This document shows positions 54,191 to 64,000 of a stretch of DNA of 64,000 nt, in pieces. The notes under the pieces were generated by a model that saw only the letters and a program-made list of their open reading frames with translations, made no database searches and was not told the DNA's origin. Source of the DNA: Tricholoma matsutake (lineage: Eukaryota; Basidiomycota; Agaricomycetes; Agaricales; Tricholomataceae); NCBI GenBank assembly GCA_026075535.2, contig AP026546.1, forward strand, positions 3,968,001 to 4,032,000, written 5' to 3'. The position numbers were made by a program, and so were the translations under genes. Numbering within the stretch: position 1 is the stretch's first letter; each line of letters starts with the position of its first letter.

Positions 54191-55657
54191 AGTCTTCCAA
54201 TGCTGATTTTATCGGCAGTGTTCCTTTGGTCTTTAGCGCCTCGATTGCGCTCTTCACCAGGTTGTCTTTCATGATGCTCCCTGCGAGCAAGTCATCCATT
54301 TCTGTGTCAATGAATTTCATGAATACTGTTTCTGGCAGCATCGTGACGTCTTCATTATTGTTGTCTTCTTCTGGTATGTGATCCGCTCTCCATGATAACG
54401 CATCACTCTGTACCATCTGTGATCCAGGCACATGGACAATTTGCAAGTCAAATTCCAATAGGAATAAGCTCCATCTTGCCTGTTGTCTGTTCAGTTTCTG
54501 CGCCGTTCGGAAGTACGTCAAGTTCTTGTGGTCTGACAGGATTGCCACTGGGTGTTTTGAACCCAGTAGGTAGTGTCTCCAGGTCTCTAGCGATCATATT
54601 ATTGCTAGCAGCTCCCTGTCATAGATCTCGTAGTTCCATTCCATTGGTGTTAGCGCATGCGATATATATCCACATGGATGCCAGTCCCCATTCGTATCCC
54701 TCTGTCTCAGCACTCCTCCTGTCGCATGTTTTGAGGCATCTGATTCGATTGTGAATGGTTTTGTTGGGTCTGGCATTAGCAGTATCGGTGCTTCCTTTTC
54801 AGCATCTGAAAGGCCTGTTCACATTCCGTTGTCCAGTCGAATACTTGGTTCTTCTTCGTCAGTTCATTAAGCGGTCTGCTTGTCTCTGCAAAATGTCCAA
54901 TAAACTTCCTGTAGAAGTTTCCAAATCCCAGGAAAGATCTGACTGCCTTTACGTTTGTCGGGGTTGGCCAATCTTGTATACCTGCCAGTTTTGTGTTGTC
55001 CATGGCAATTTTGTTGGGTTGGATGATCAGACCCAAGAATTCCACCTCATGGACATCAAATTTGCATTTCTCTGGTTTCAAGTATAAGTCATTCTCTGCC
55101 AGTCTTTGCAGTACCCTCTTTGTCCTTTCCTGGTGTTTGTTCTGATCCTTGGAGAATACCAGGATGTCATCCATATAAATCACGAGCCATCCCTCTCTGA
55201 TCATGTCACAGAATATCTCGTTCATCATTGCCTGGAAGGTTGCTGGTGAGTTGCATAATCCAAAGAACATCACCGTTGGCTCAAACAGCCCCCTGTTTGT
55301 CTTGAAGGCTGCTTTCCATTGATCTCTGTCCTTGATTCTGACGTTGTGATATCCCCATCGGATGTCCAATTTTGTAAACCATTTTGCCCCTCTCAGTTTG
55401 TCCAACAGGTCTCCTACCAGCAGCAGCAGGTAGGTGTTCTTGATTGTTCCATTATTCAAGTACCTGTAATCTTGGCAGGGCCATAGCGTGTCCGAGTCCT
55501 TCTTCGCAACGAAGAAGAATGGCGGCGATTTCGATGGTCGAATATATCCTTTCTGCAGGCTTTCATTGAGAAACTCGTTGAGTTTGTTTTGTTTTGCTGG
55601 TGACAAAGGGTAAACCCTGCAATCCTTTGCCATAAAGTCCATTTTCAGTTTGATCAC
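54191..55657 (-). pseudogene. gypsy reverse transcriptase and RNase H
   Basis: Reverse transcriptase (55657-54776): FFFVAKKDSDTLWPCQDYRYLN, WFTKLDIRWGYHNV, FGLCNSPATFQAMMN and the catalytic VIYMDDILVF. The palm and thumb follow with FLGFGNFYRKFI. A one-base loss near 54800 shifts the frame into RNase H ([25 protein letters not shown]). A TGA at about 54594, where the family has Arg, interrupts the same frame before SLETWRHYL, then SDHKNLTYF and Q-S-D-A-L-S. Confidence 0.9.
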
Positions 55658-55846
55658 ATGATCCCAGGGTCTTGATTCTGGGAATCTCTCTGATGCTTCC
55701 TTTTCGAATATCCATCGGTACTCCCTGTACTGTTCGGGGAGTAGTTCGTCGAGGGTCTTTTGTTTGGGGTCTCCTTCCTTCTTGTGTGTCAGGTGTTGTG
55801 AGACCGATGTTTTTGCCCTGATCCAGATATTTTGTCCATAAGCATA

Positions 55847-57038
55847 TCATGGTGATCCTTTTGCCTTTACGATCTGAGAGATTGTCTTCATCGTCTGAGA
55901 ATATCTGTATCTTGGCTCGTCATACTCCTCCATCAGCGGTGTCCTAGCTGGTTCAAATATTCCAATGACGGGTTCTCCTTGGATGTAGGCGACCAGTAGC
56001 TCGTCGTCTTCGATCTTTAGTTTGGATGTCTCTTTTGGTTGTTCCATTGCCTGTTCCATTGCCTGTTCCGTTGCCTGTTTGTGGTTTGGCTGTGCTGGGT
56101 TTTCCTTCGCAGTGTCTTCTTCATCCTGTGGCCCTATGGGCTCTGCATCTTGATGAGTCGTGATCACGATCTCTTTGTCGTTGTCGATTTCTTTGATCGT
56201 CGCTTTTCTTGTCTCAATGGGCATCTTGCTTCTTCTTGGTTCTTCGTGGAGGACTCCTCCCATCAGTTTCGCCTTGGCGACAACTCTTCAGCATAGCTCT
56301 CAGTGTTCTTCTTTTGCCAGTTCTTCTTTCTTGCCTTTCAGGGCTATCTTTTCCCTTGCTTTTGCAACTATCTGGGCCACTGCCAGTTGTCCTTCTTCTT
56401 TCTTGGTGGCCAGCTTCTCCAGTCCTCTGGTGGCCACCTTTCTCCATTGTGCCCATTCTTCCTCAGCAGCTTTCTTCTTGAGGGCGAGCTTCTCATGGTC
56501 TCTAGCAATGATGCCTTGGCACCATGCCTGTCGTTCTTCTTTTGTCATGTCTAGGAGGTTCTTCTTTTTGATTCCCCTCTGGCGCCATGACAAGTGTTTG
56601 TCGTCAGTTTTCTTGGTCTGTACCCTACTGATAAGGGTTCTTCCTCTTCCATATGAGAATTCAGGATGGGTCTTGTCATTCATCCTGAATTGGAAGGTTC
56701 CAATTCTCCAGTCGATTACTGGATTGATTCTTCTGAGCCATGGCAGGCCCAAGATGACCGATTCCTTTTCCCAATCCTGCAAGGAGGAAGGTTGTTGGGA
56801 AAGTTCTTCCGTTGATCGTCAAGAGTCCCCTGGCATAGTGGGAAATCTCCCCCTTCTTGTTTGGGGTTTTGTCCACGTTCTTGACCTTGATCACCCTTTC
56901 CAGGGGGTGCAGCTCAAATCCGCTGCTCTCTGCAAATTTGTGACTCATGAATATCCCTCCCACTCCAGAGTCGAGTAGGGCTTCCGTTTTGATGGCTTTT
57001 CCTCTGCATGTCCCTACCACTTTGACATCTAAATGCAT
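55847..57038 (-). pseudogene. gypsy protease and linker region
   Basis: The protease frame (57038-56676) has EALLDSGVGGIFMS, with the active-site D-S-G, and LLTINGRTFPTTFLLAGLG. A frameshift near 56780 joins to ESVILGLPWLRRINPVIDW, the conserved protease C-terminal strand (ILGLPWL). A Lys/Glu-rich linker (56600-56263) and an acidic segment (56263-55847) precede reverse transcriptase. Breaks occur at about 56780, 56300 and 55850. Confidence 0.78.
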
Positions 57039-57119
57039 AGATTGGTTTTTTCAAAGTGGCTAGTAGTACAGAGCAGACGGAAAGTTCGGTGGTACCTGGC
57101 ATCAAGGTAGGCCACCCCT

Positions 57120-57970
57120 TTAAAAACCCTCATCCCCAATGGCAGCGACAGCTGTCGCCTTCTCTTCTCCATTGAGTTCATTCAAGATCGCTCGGATCTT
57201 TGAGTAGGCTTCTCTGCCTTTGTTCTTTGGGAAAGGCCAGTCCTTGGTCCTCATTTCCCCTTTATTGTGTTTGGTTGCTCTATGTCCAGGCTGGTGGCAC
57301 ATAAAGCACAACCCTTTCTTCATGTGTTCAATCCTCTCCTGGTAGGAGAGTCGGTTGATTCCAAGTGGGGTTTCTTTTGCCTTAGAGGCAGGGAGCTTCT
57401 TTGTAAAAGTCTCCTGTAGCCGCCCTGCTATGGCCTTCACTCTCCTCCACTGTCCATTGTACTTGGAGGCGGCATTGATAATTCCTTCCAAGGTCGTAGG
57501 GATTGTTTCCATATTGAAAACTCTTTCGAGGAGCTTGGGGTTCAACCCATCCATAAAGAGTTCAATGAGGGCAGTGTCATCGTTGATTCCTGCCTTTTCT
57601 CGCAGGATTCGGAACTGCGCAATGTAGTCCTCCAGGTCCTGTCCCTGCTTCAATGTCTTCATCTCGGTTCTGGCTCTGCCAGCTTTGTTGATCGGTGTGA
57701 ACGCTGTCTTGAGCACCGATTCAAAGGCTGACCATGTTCCTAGGTCTTCCTTTCTGCCCATGTCTGTGCCCAGGGCACGGCGGTTCCTCTGTTCATGAAG
57801 GACAATGCGAAGATGATTTTCTTCTCGTCGGTGTCATAGATTCCATGGTTCACTCTCAAATAGAGTTTCACTTCTTGTAAAAACTTTGCAGTTCTAGTTT
57901 GGTCCCCTGTGAAGTCGGAGGGGGTTCGTATCCTGATCTCCTTGGTTGATGTGGTGGGTTCGGTAGACAT
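57120..57970 (-). pseudogene. gypsy gag with zinc knuckle
   Basis: The N-terminal frame (57970-57740) has a retrotransposon gag helical start (FTGDQTRTAKFLQEVKLYL). After a frameshift near 57760 the second frame (57761-57120) continues GTWSAFESVLKTAF, LKQGQDLEDYIAQF and the knuckle CFMCHQPGHRATKH. The knuckle has His where the last Cys of the CCHC set is usual, so it may be damaged. Gag would form the particle. Confidence 0.8.
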
Positions 57971-58251
57971 GTTGGCGTTGTTGTTGGATAGGGAGAATGG
58001 GTCTCGTTCTGGGGTTTCTTCTTTATTGGAAGATCTGAAATCTTCTTTGTCAAGGTATCGGGGTTCTTTGTCACTGGTTCTCTTTGAGAACCACTTCTGT
58101 GCTGGTTCTGAGTATTGTACTAGTCGACCCTGGTATCTATACCATGGGGTTCTTCCTGATGATGCTCTGGTTGGAGGTCTGTCTGGGCTTTGTCTGAAAG
58201 ACGTTGTGTCTGCACCTAGGTAGGTGGACTGCGTAGATCAGCTTGACCTTT

Positions 58252-58924
58252 TGTTAAGACTATAGGTCTTTAACTCAGCCTTGGCTTTGTATGTTACAGT
58301 TGGAGGGTTTCCAACTATATCGGTATCGCACTAGGAGGCTTTCCTAGTGTATTGGGCTTCTGGCCTTCACTTGGGTACTTCCTCAAGTCATTATGGCTAT
58401 CCGTACTCAGAGGCTTTCTGAGCAGACCGTCAGTTCGTGTATCACAGTTGGAGGCTTTCCAACTGTCGAGTTCGAGTTATCACAGCTAGGGGCTTCCTAA
58501 GCTGTCGAGTGTTCTGGTTGAGTCTAAGACCATTGATTGAATTAGATCAAGCTGAGGAATACACAGAGTGTAGCTACAGCTTATATACTGTTCCAGGACT
58601 ATCTATCGTCCAATCGGAAGGTGAGATGCTTATCAGGTAAATATAGACAAGAACAATAGAAACAATAGGCCTCATGCCTTGCATGAGGCATCCGATGTCA
58701 CAGAGTGCTGCGGTGCAGCATGTCAGGGAACAATAAGAGATAAGCCTCATGTCAAGGGGCTGTCGTATCACAGCATGTTTGGGAGTGGGTTTGGGTGCAT
58801 GGAGTCACCATGCATCAAAGCGTCTCCCATCAGAAGTGAGTCGAGTCGAATGAGAAAAATAAAGTACCCAGTCTTGCCAGCGTACATCTGGTCATCCTGG
58901 GTTATGATAACAAAAATCATAACA
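58252..58924 (-). repeat. gypsy 5' LTR (673 bp)
   Basis: Partner of 51716-52410. Flanked on its right by the CTTGC duplicate, then by the resumed tandem repeat. Confidence 0.93.
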
Positions 58925-58929
58925 CTTGC

Positions 58930-59150
58930 TGTACTGTACAGATAGACGTGCATTAAGAACATAGTACAGACATGAGTAATGTTTGAAATGCAATTGCAGG
59001 GAAGGGGATGGGGATGGGGATGGGGACAGGAATGGGGAAGCGGCACTGACATCAGGGCTTGACAGGACCACAAAAACAATGATATTACTACAATGATGTG
59101 CATTAAGAACAGAATACAGACAAAAGCTACATAGATATATATATAATGAG
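58930..59150. repeat. tandem repeat, right part, ending in a GGGGAT tract
   Basis: Continues the third unit of the 51196-51715 array (GCATTAAGAACATAGTACAG, GCAATTGCAGGGAAGGGG) and then carries (GGGGAT)n. Confidence 0.7.
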
Positions 59151-59174
59151 TTAGGTATTAATTATCCTTCCACA

Positions 59175-59870
59175 TCACTGGGAATCAGCATCTGAGTGGG
59201 ATGACAGCGTAATTTCTGAGAACCTCCTTTCGAATGATTTCAACTTATTTTCAACCCTTTCCTTCAAAATGGCATATGTTTTCAATGTTATATCTTGTTG
59301 TTCAAGCTTCTCCACCTCGGCCATGTACAGATGATGACTGGCATCCTTGTACGATATGCCAAGCTGGTCTTGAAGGGCCTTCACTTCAGCATGGCAGCTC
59401 AACAACTCCCTGTCTGTCAAGTCCTGCAACAGGATGAACTAATGTAGAAACACAAATGAGGATGACACTTATTGGATTGGCAGGTAGGGTGAGCTGGTTG
59501 CGGGCCACCAGGTAGTATGGTGGCACGGTCATGTTGCCAGACTGCAAATTGATCATAATGTCAGTTGGGATAGACAAGACACAGGAGTGGATAGAGAAAT
59601 GGGAATGGCCAGGATACAGGAGTGGCCAAGACACAGCAGTGGCCAGAGACATGGCAGCAGCCCATAACTTCAACCTGATTTGAAATAAACAAAGCTTACC
59701 CCTCCATCCGCATTATGGACATCAAGTTCCAACTTCTGGCGATAGGCATTCATTGCCTAATGAGTGGCGGGAATCATAAAGTGGGGCACTAAATAGTGGT
59801 GCCCATCGTCAGCTCAGATAGGGATGTAGCCATCTAGAACATTGCCTTGCATTTGCTGCTGGTCGCTCAT
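59175..59870 (-). pseudogene. three-exon protein of unknown function, two stops
   Basis: Starts MSDQQQMQGNVLDGYIPI at 59870, with TGA right after that segment and TAG near 59770, then A-M-N-A-Y-R-Q-K-L-E-L-D-V-H-N-A-D-G-G. An intron with GT and AG borders leads to exon 2 (about 59543-59467), SGNMTVPPYYLVARNQLTLP. A second intron (ending GTTGCAG) leads to exon 3 (about 59424-59175), DLTDRELLSCHAEVKALQDQ, a helical, Glu/Lys-rich region likely to be a coiled coil. No enzyme motif. Proteins like this are multicopy in mushroom genomes (from memory). It sits divergently beside the 60064 gene, separated by about 190 bp that could hold a shared promoter. Confidence 0.5.
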
Positions 59871-60529
59871 TGTGGATGGATCAATGTAACAGAGGTTATA
59901 ATGTGCATCTAATCTAGTGATCAGATATTGATGTTATTTTTTTGGCCTTGATGAACAAACACACATGATGGTTGATTTTCATCATTCCAACTTTTGTTGA
60001 CTTTCAAACCCCATCACTCCCATCCCCATTCCCATCCCCCCCCCCCCCCCGACTCATCTCAACATGAACGTTACAGCTCAACAAGTCCTCGGCCACATCA
60101 GCCAGATCGAGCAGGCTGTTTGAAATGGCCTTCAAACATGAAACATCAAGGCCATCATGAGGGAACAAAAACAGGCACTTGTAAGTAAAATACTATCAGG
60201 ATGACAGTGGGACTAATATACTGTAGAACACATTATTTTCATGGCAAAGACAAGATCTCGGGGAGGATTTGAAAGCAGCATTCAGTGCCAAGTCTTTCTT
60301 GTGGGGTTTTTTGGTAGCATGGGGAAGTTCTGATAGAACAGGAGATGAGATTTTCATGGAAGGTCAGCTGTGGGCGATGTAGAAATTTGACGAGAGAGGT
60401 GGGATTGTGGGAACCTCAGGGGTTTTGGCATTGGGAGTGGGAGGTGGAGCAGCCGCTGGTCCTTCAAGATCAGGAGCAGGAGCGGCAGGTGGGGGTGTGG
60501 GAATGGGAATGCAGGATGATGGAGGGGGA

Positions 60530-60678
60530 AGGGAGCAGGAATGGGAGCAGGAATGGGAGCGGGAATGGGAGTGGGAACGGGGACAGGGACAGGGACAGGG
60601 ACAGGGATGGGGATGGGGATGGGGATGGGGATGGGGACAGGGACGGGGACAGGAACAGGAATGGGAGCAGGAACGGGA

Positions 60679-60710
<32 letters not shown>

Positions 60711-60720
60711 TTGAGGGGAG
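60530..60720. repeat. hexanucleotide microsatellite (GGGACA / GGGATG / GAGCAG)
   Basis: Long imperfect runs of GGGAAT, GGGACA, GGGATG and GAGCAG units. They give rise to several long but meaningless open frames on both strands. Confidence 0.9.
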
Positions 60721-61325
60721 ACCAGGCAAAGGAAACCACAGGCACCAGTGGAGCCATTGGGATCCAGGTCACACCAGCCAGAACATCGATGCCCAGATGA
60801 GCGCCCATTGGCACCACCCACCCCAACCACTCCAGCAAGACCAAGTGGGAGTGGCAGGACCAGGCAACTTCAGAGCAGCAGTGGGAGCTCTGGTGAGGAT
60901 TTAGAAAATGATGGGGAATCAGAGGGGATGGAAAGCAATGGAGATGGATTGTTGGAGCGAAAGGAGTGAAGGGAACAATGGCGACAACCGGCGCATGGGG
61001 CAGTAAGGCACACTCCCTGTATACGATACTTGTGGCTTGGGCAACAATGTCACGAACAGGTCAATGGGAAGGGCACATGTTTCGAATGTGGGAAGGACAA
61101 AGTCAAGTGCAAAAAAATGAAAGATGGTCATGGAGGGGACAATCCAGAGAAAGGAAGGGTGCAGCCAGAAGAAAGGTGAAGAAGTCTGGATCCTCGTGGA
61201 GGTTCACGAGGGAAGAAAAAGGGAAATCGAAGGGTAAGTACTATGTATCACCATACATATAACCACTGAACATTGACCACAGCAACATATTCCTCCGACA
61301 TTGAGATGGTTGACGTTGCACATGA

Positions 61326-61376
61326 ACACCCACCCTCACCCTCACCCTCACCCTCTCCTGCTCCCGCTCCCGTTAC
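61326..61376. repeat. CCCTCA / CTCCCG microsatellite
   Basis: Short runs of CCCTCA then CTCCCG. They encode a Pro/Ser tract in the surrounding gene. Confidence 0.8.
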
Positions 61377-62335
61377 TGCTGGGGAGCTCTGTGACTTCAA
61401 CAACCATATACAAGAACTGGAGCATCATCTGTACAATCAGGGTGACTGGCTCCATCAGAACTTCCCCAGAGCAATGGCCAACATATGGCCAGCTTGAGCA
61501 GGAGGATGGATGAGATGGAAGAGTACATGGGGTTCTGCCCACAACCCCTTGTGTTGTACAATGGTGCAGGTGAGCTGCACTATCTTGGAGAGGGTCCAAG
61601 CTATAGGCAAAGGTATGGTATGGAGGTCAACAAAGATGAGCAGGATGCTGGGGATGCTGTCTGGGAGGATCACTGGCACAGGGCTGCTGCCGCTGATGCT
61701 GGTAGTGAGGAAGATAGACATGAGGCAGCTTGGCCTGAGGAAGACGGACGCAAGGTTGCTCCCACTCCCGCCCCCGCACTTCCACCTGATGCCCCACCTG
61801 CCACTCCTGCACTGCCACCTGCCGCTCCCACCCCCATTCCTGCACTTGCACCCCCACCTGCTGCTCCCACTGGGCTTGAGAAAGAAGGACATGGTCCTCA
61901 AATCAAGGTCGTCCCCACCACACTGCAAGATTCTCATGAATCAGTTCAATGTATGACGTCTGTGGATGTGCCCCTTCCTCCCCTCCTTCAACCCCCCTCA
62001 ATCCCCAATGCTGACCATGTGGAACTGGTAACGGTATCCACCAGCAATGTGTTTGTACCACCTGCCCCTTCTTCACTGCTGGCATTGCATTCCCCTCCTC
62101 CACAATTATGCTGATCCCCTTGCCATTTGTCACCCACCCGGCCTTCGAGAAGTACCAGCCTTCAGCCAAACCCAAAGAAGAGAGTGGGAACATCCGAGGA
62201 CAGAGAGGAGGTCAAACGAGGCAGAAAAAAGTAATGGTTGGACCATTTTATTTTACATTCATACAGAAATATTGTTGTATAATTAGTCTGAAAATTTCAC
62301 ATTTTTCCTCTTCTCTCTTTTACCAAGGGTTGTGA

Positions 62336-62692
62336 TTAAAATGGCCTCCTGTTGCACAAGGTCATCAGCTGTCTTTTGGTGTTGACCCTCTGATTGGTTG
62401 ATTGTCAGGTTTTGTTGGGATGGGGGGTGGGGTCATTGGTTGATAGTTAACTGTTGTGGCCGCTGCCATGCTGGCCGCCGCTGATGTGATCACCTGATTG
62501 TCAGGTTTTGTTGGGATGGGGGTGGGGTCATTGGTTGATAGCTAACCACTGACAATCCTATGTCGGGCATGCTGGCCGCTTCCATGCTGGCTGCTCCCAT
62601 ATCCTGGCTGCTCCCATTCCTGGCCACCAAAAAGGGGGCGAGGTTTAGGATGTTGTGATGTTTGTTGAGGAGGCGGAGTGGAGTTGTCATTT
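62336..62692. other. gap with a partial duplication
   Basis: TTGTCAGGTTTTGTTGGGAT followed by a GGGGTGGGGTCATTGG-type segment occurs twice (about 62403-62440 and 62498-62535), separated by about 95 bp. No gene seen. Confidence 0.55.
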
Positions 62693-63772
62693 CAGAACAG
62701 GGATGGATCAATAGGGGGGTCATTCACATTGTTGCCTGACATGGGTCCCATGTACCTCATGTATGTGTCTCGAGGTATAAGATACTGTGGTTCACCATCA
62801 CCTGGACCATTAATTGGCTGTGGCTGAGTGACGCCAGCTCTACAGAGTATGTCCATCATCATTTGATGGACTTGTACATCATTCAACAGAGTTGCACTTG
62901 TGTTTGAGTTGTGTGCCTGTTCTGCCGTCGACCTTTGGCCAGGTTTCTTTGGCTTGGATTTGCCTTTTGCAGCTTTTATGGCTCTTTATTGTGAATGTGG
63001 GTTGGGAGAAGGTGCAGCTAAGCCTTGGGATTGGCCCTCAGGGTTGGGCATGGGCACGGGAGCGGCTGAGTCAGCACTGGCCACTGAGTTGTCCGCACTG
63101 GGCATGGCAGCAGTAGTGGCAGCAGGGGAGTCTACATTGGGCACAGCAGCAGCATCTGCATTACATCGGCCAGTGTGTTTGCGCATCCGTCGAGAAGGTG
63201 TAGGGCTATTCAAATCATTAGGATATTGTGCAGGAGAGACACTACCATCATGTAGCTTGATTCTTTTGAACCTGAATGCCCTCTCAGGGCCCTGTGCCAT
63301 TTGCCGCTGCAGAATGTGGTTGAAGAAGTCTTCTATGACACTCTTTTGCATGTTCCATGGGTCTGTCCATTTGAACCTGGCTGGGAGATATTCTGGATTG
63401 ATGAATGTCAATGTGTGCTCGGCAATTGCTGTGAATGGGACATGGTGAGTATGACCATTGTTCGCTAGTTCTGCATGCAGATAAGTAACAACTCATTGAA
63501 AAGGAAGTGATCATACTGTAATGCTGCCCAACATACAACTTAAACCATTCCTCCAGCTCTTTTTTCTTGTACAGTGAGCCTTTCCATGGTGTGGGTAGGA
63601 TGGGGAACCCATCGCTAGTCATCTCAAGTCAGATTTGCATTGAGTCACCATGCATTGTTGACCTTGAAGCAACGTCTGATGCACATAAAGCCTTGATATA
63701 GCCCATGAAGTGGCGCTTGAGCTCTGTGATCTCATTATTATATGTGTCTATGAACAATTGTGCAGGGGTGGC
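62693..63772 (-). pseudogene. protein of unknown function with two nonsense changes
   Basis: Starts MATPAQLFIDTYNNEITELK at 63772 and continues to a TGA near 63626, where the family has Arg (M-Q-I-*-L-E-M). The exon goes on (MTSDGFPILPTPWKGSLYKK) to an intron (about 63519-63474, GTATGA...TGCAG). Exon 2 then reads HVPFTAIAEHTLTFINPEY, a Trp-rich helical block (FKWTDPWNMQKSVIEDFF) and a Ser/Ala/Pro-rich tail. A TAA at 62986-62988 interrupts the frame just before a Lys-rich patch and the C-terminus ending NDPPIDPSLF at 62693. Both stops lie in an otherwise continuous frame. Similar proteins recur in agaricomycete genomes next to repeats. No domain is known to me. Confidence 0.55.
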
Positions 63773-64000
63773 CATCAACAATGAAACATTTTCGTGACTG
63801 TGATTGGGAGCAGGATTGGCAATGGCAGCAGCAACCGCAGTGGAAGATTTTCACTCATGCGTCAACAACCATCAAACCATCAGGCCATGAATGTCACAGA
63901 AAGCACCCCCATTTCTAGCCACTGTTGTTGTGCAGTCTCCTCCACACACTTAACCAGGTTCTTCTCTGCTCGACTGCGAAACATCAATAACATCATCGGC
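63773..64000. other. window end, upstream of the minus-strand gene
   Basis: Probably the 5' part or promoter of the minus-strand gene that starts at 63772, or an earlier exon that extends beyond the window. Nothing else seen. Confidence 0.4.

Larger units (their letters stand above)
51716..58924 (-). mobile_element. Ty3/gypsy chromovirus, full length, minus orientation, decayed
   Basis: LTRs at 51716-52410 and 58252-58924 start TGTTAAGACTATAGG and end ATAACA or GTAACA. The target duplication CTTGC is at 51711-51715 and 58925-58929. The coding strand is minus, so the right LTR is the 5' one. The order is gag, protease, reverse transcriptase, RNase H, integrase, chromodomain, then a small membrane-protein frame before the 3' LTR. 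Multiple stops and frameshifts make it inactive. Many stops look like CGA to TGA. Confidence 0.95.
60064..62335 (+). pseudogene. Zn2Cys6-like zinc-cluster protein with coiled coil, decayed
   Basis: Exon 1 (60064-60180) reads MNVTAQQVLGHISQIEQAV then N-G-L-Q-T, with two stops. A low-complexity Gly/Glu/Arg region follows (60400-60720). At about 61013-61110 the shifted frame gives C-x2-Y-x6-C...C-F-E-C-G-K-D-K-V-K-C: the second half has perfect C-x2-C-x6-C spacing, while the first has Tyr where the second Cys of a Zn2Cys6 binuclear cluster belongs (TAC for TGC). A basic patch follows, KKMKDG. Then come a helical segment (EGDWLHQNFPRA-like, 61390-61490) and a conserved MASLSRRMDEMEEYMGF region, ending in a Pro-rich tail. 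DNA binding would be expected from the cluster; a stop count of at least three and the lost Cys suggest it is dead. Transposon association is likely from context. Confidence 0.5.

Noticed and set aside
60354..60904. Long Gly/Arg- and Pro-rich frames at 60.4-60.9 kb
   Set aside because: All are driven by the hexanucleotide microsatellite and have no independent support.

Overview
This is a transposon-choked stretch of a filamentous fungal genome, most likely an agaricomycete basidiomycete (the mix suggests Boletales, but that is from memory of the families). Reasons: short GT-AG introns, Plavaka/CACTA-like, KDZ, Helitron, hAT-like, Ty1/copia and Ty3/gypsy chromovirus sequences side by side, and several protein families of unknown function that I know only from transposon-rich mushroom genomes. 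There are no prokaryotic features. One ordinary host gene looks intact: a cytochrome P450 at 47309-49280 (minus). Almost everything else is transposon or decayed gene.

Layout. 1-1826: no gene, small repeats. 1827-5645: an element bounded by inverted repeats, holding a decayed plus-strand gene and a decayed minus-strand Tc1/mariner-type transposase. 5790-7400: two decayed minus-strand genes. 7502-9420: a broken Crinkler-like gene. 9575-21305: remains of a group III (Nik1-type) hybrid histidine kinase HAMP array, cut by a nested stack of insertions. An hAT-like element (10452-12942) carries a zinc-finger/PHD gene. A small LTR-type element carries a tRNA-like sequence, a Ty1/copia element (13205-20588) sits inside it, and a second hAT-like element (15516-17360) sits inside the copia. 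Each layer has a readable target-site duplication, and for three of the four removing the layer rejoins the host or copia reading frame.

21306-24548: no gene, but a MITE, a 22-bp minisatellite, a repeated hairpin module also found inside the second hAT-like element, and a palindrome. 24549-28391: Plavaka/CACTA-type transposase. 28947-31535 and 32192-35063: two decayed minus-strand genes of unknown function. 37745-40957: a 5'-truncated gypsy chromovirus with a long open pol and one LTR. 41285-42312: KDZ transposase remnant. 42626-44200: unknown gene with two stops. 44662-46989: 3' half of a Helitron helicase fused to a protease-like domain. 47309-49280: the P450. 51716-58924: a complete but decayed gypsy chromovirus in minus orientation, inserted in a tandem repeat. 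59175-63772: three transposon-associated genes of unknown function, all decayed.

A common thread is the kind of damage. Most breaks are single in-frame stops, often TGA where family context suggests arginine CGA, and the differences between paired LTRs are mostly C/T or G/A at CpG sites. That fits methylation-driven CpG loss or an RIP-like process. The P450 is free of it.
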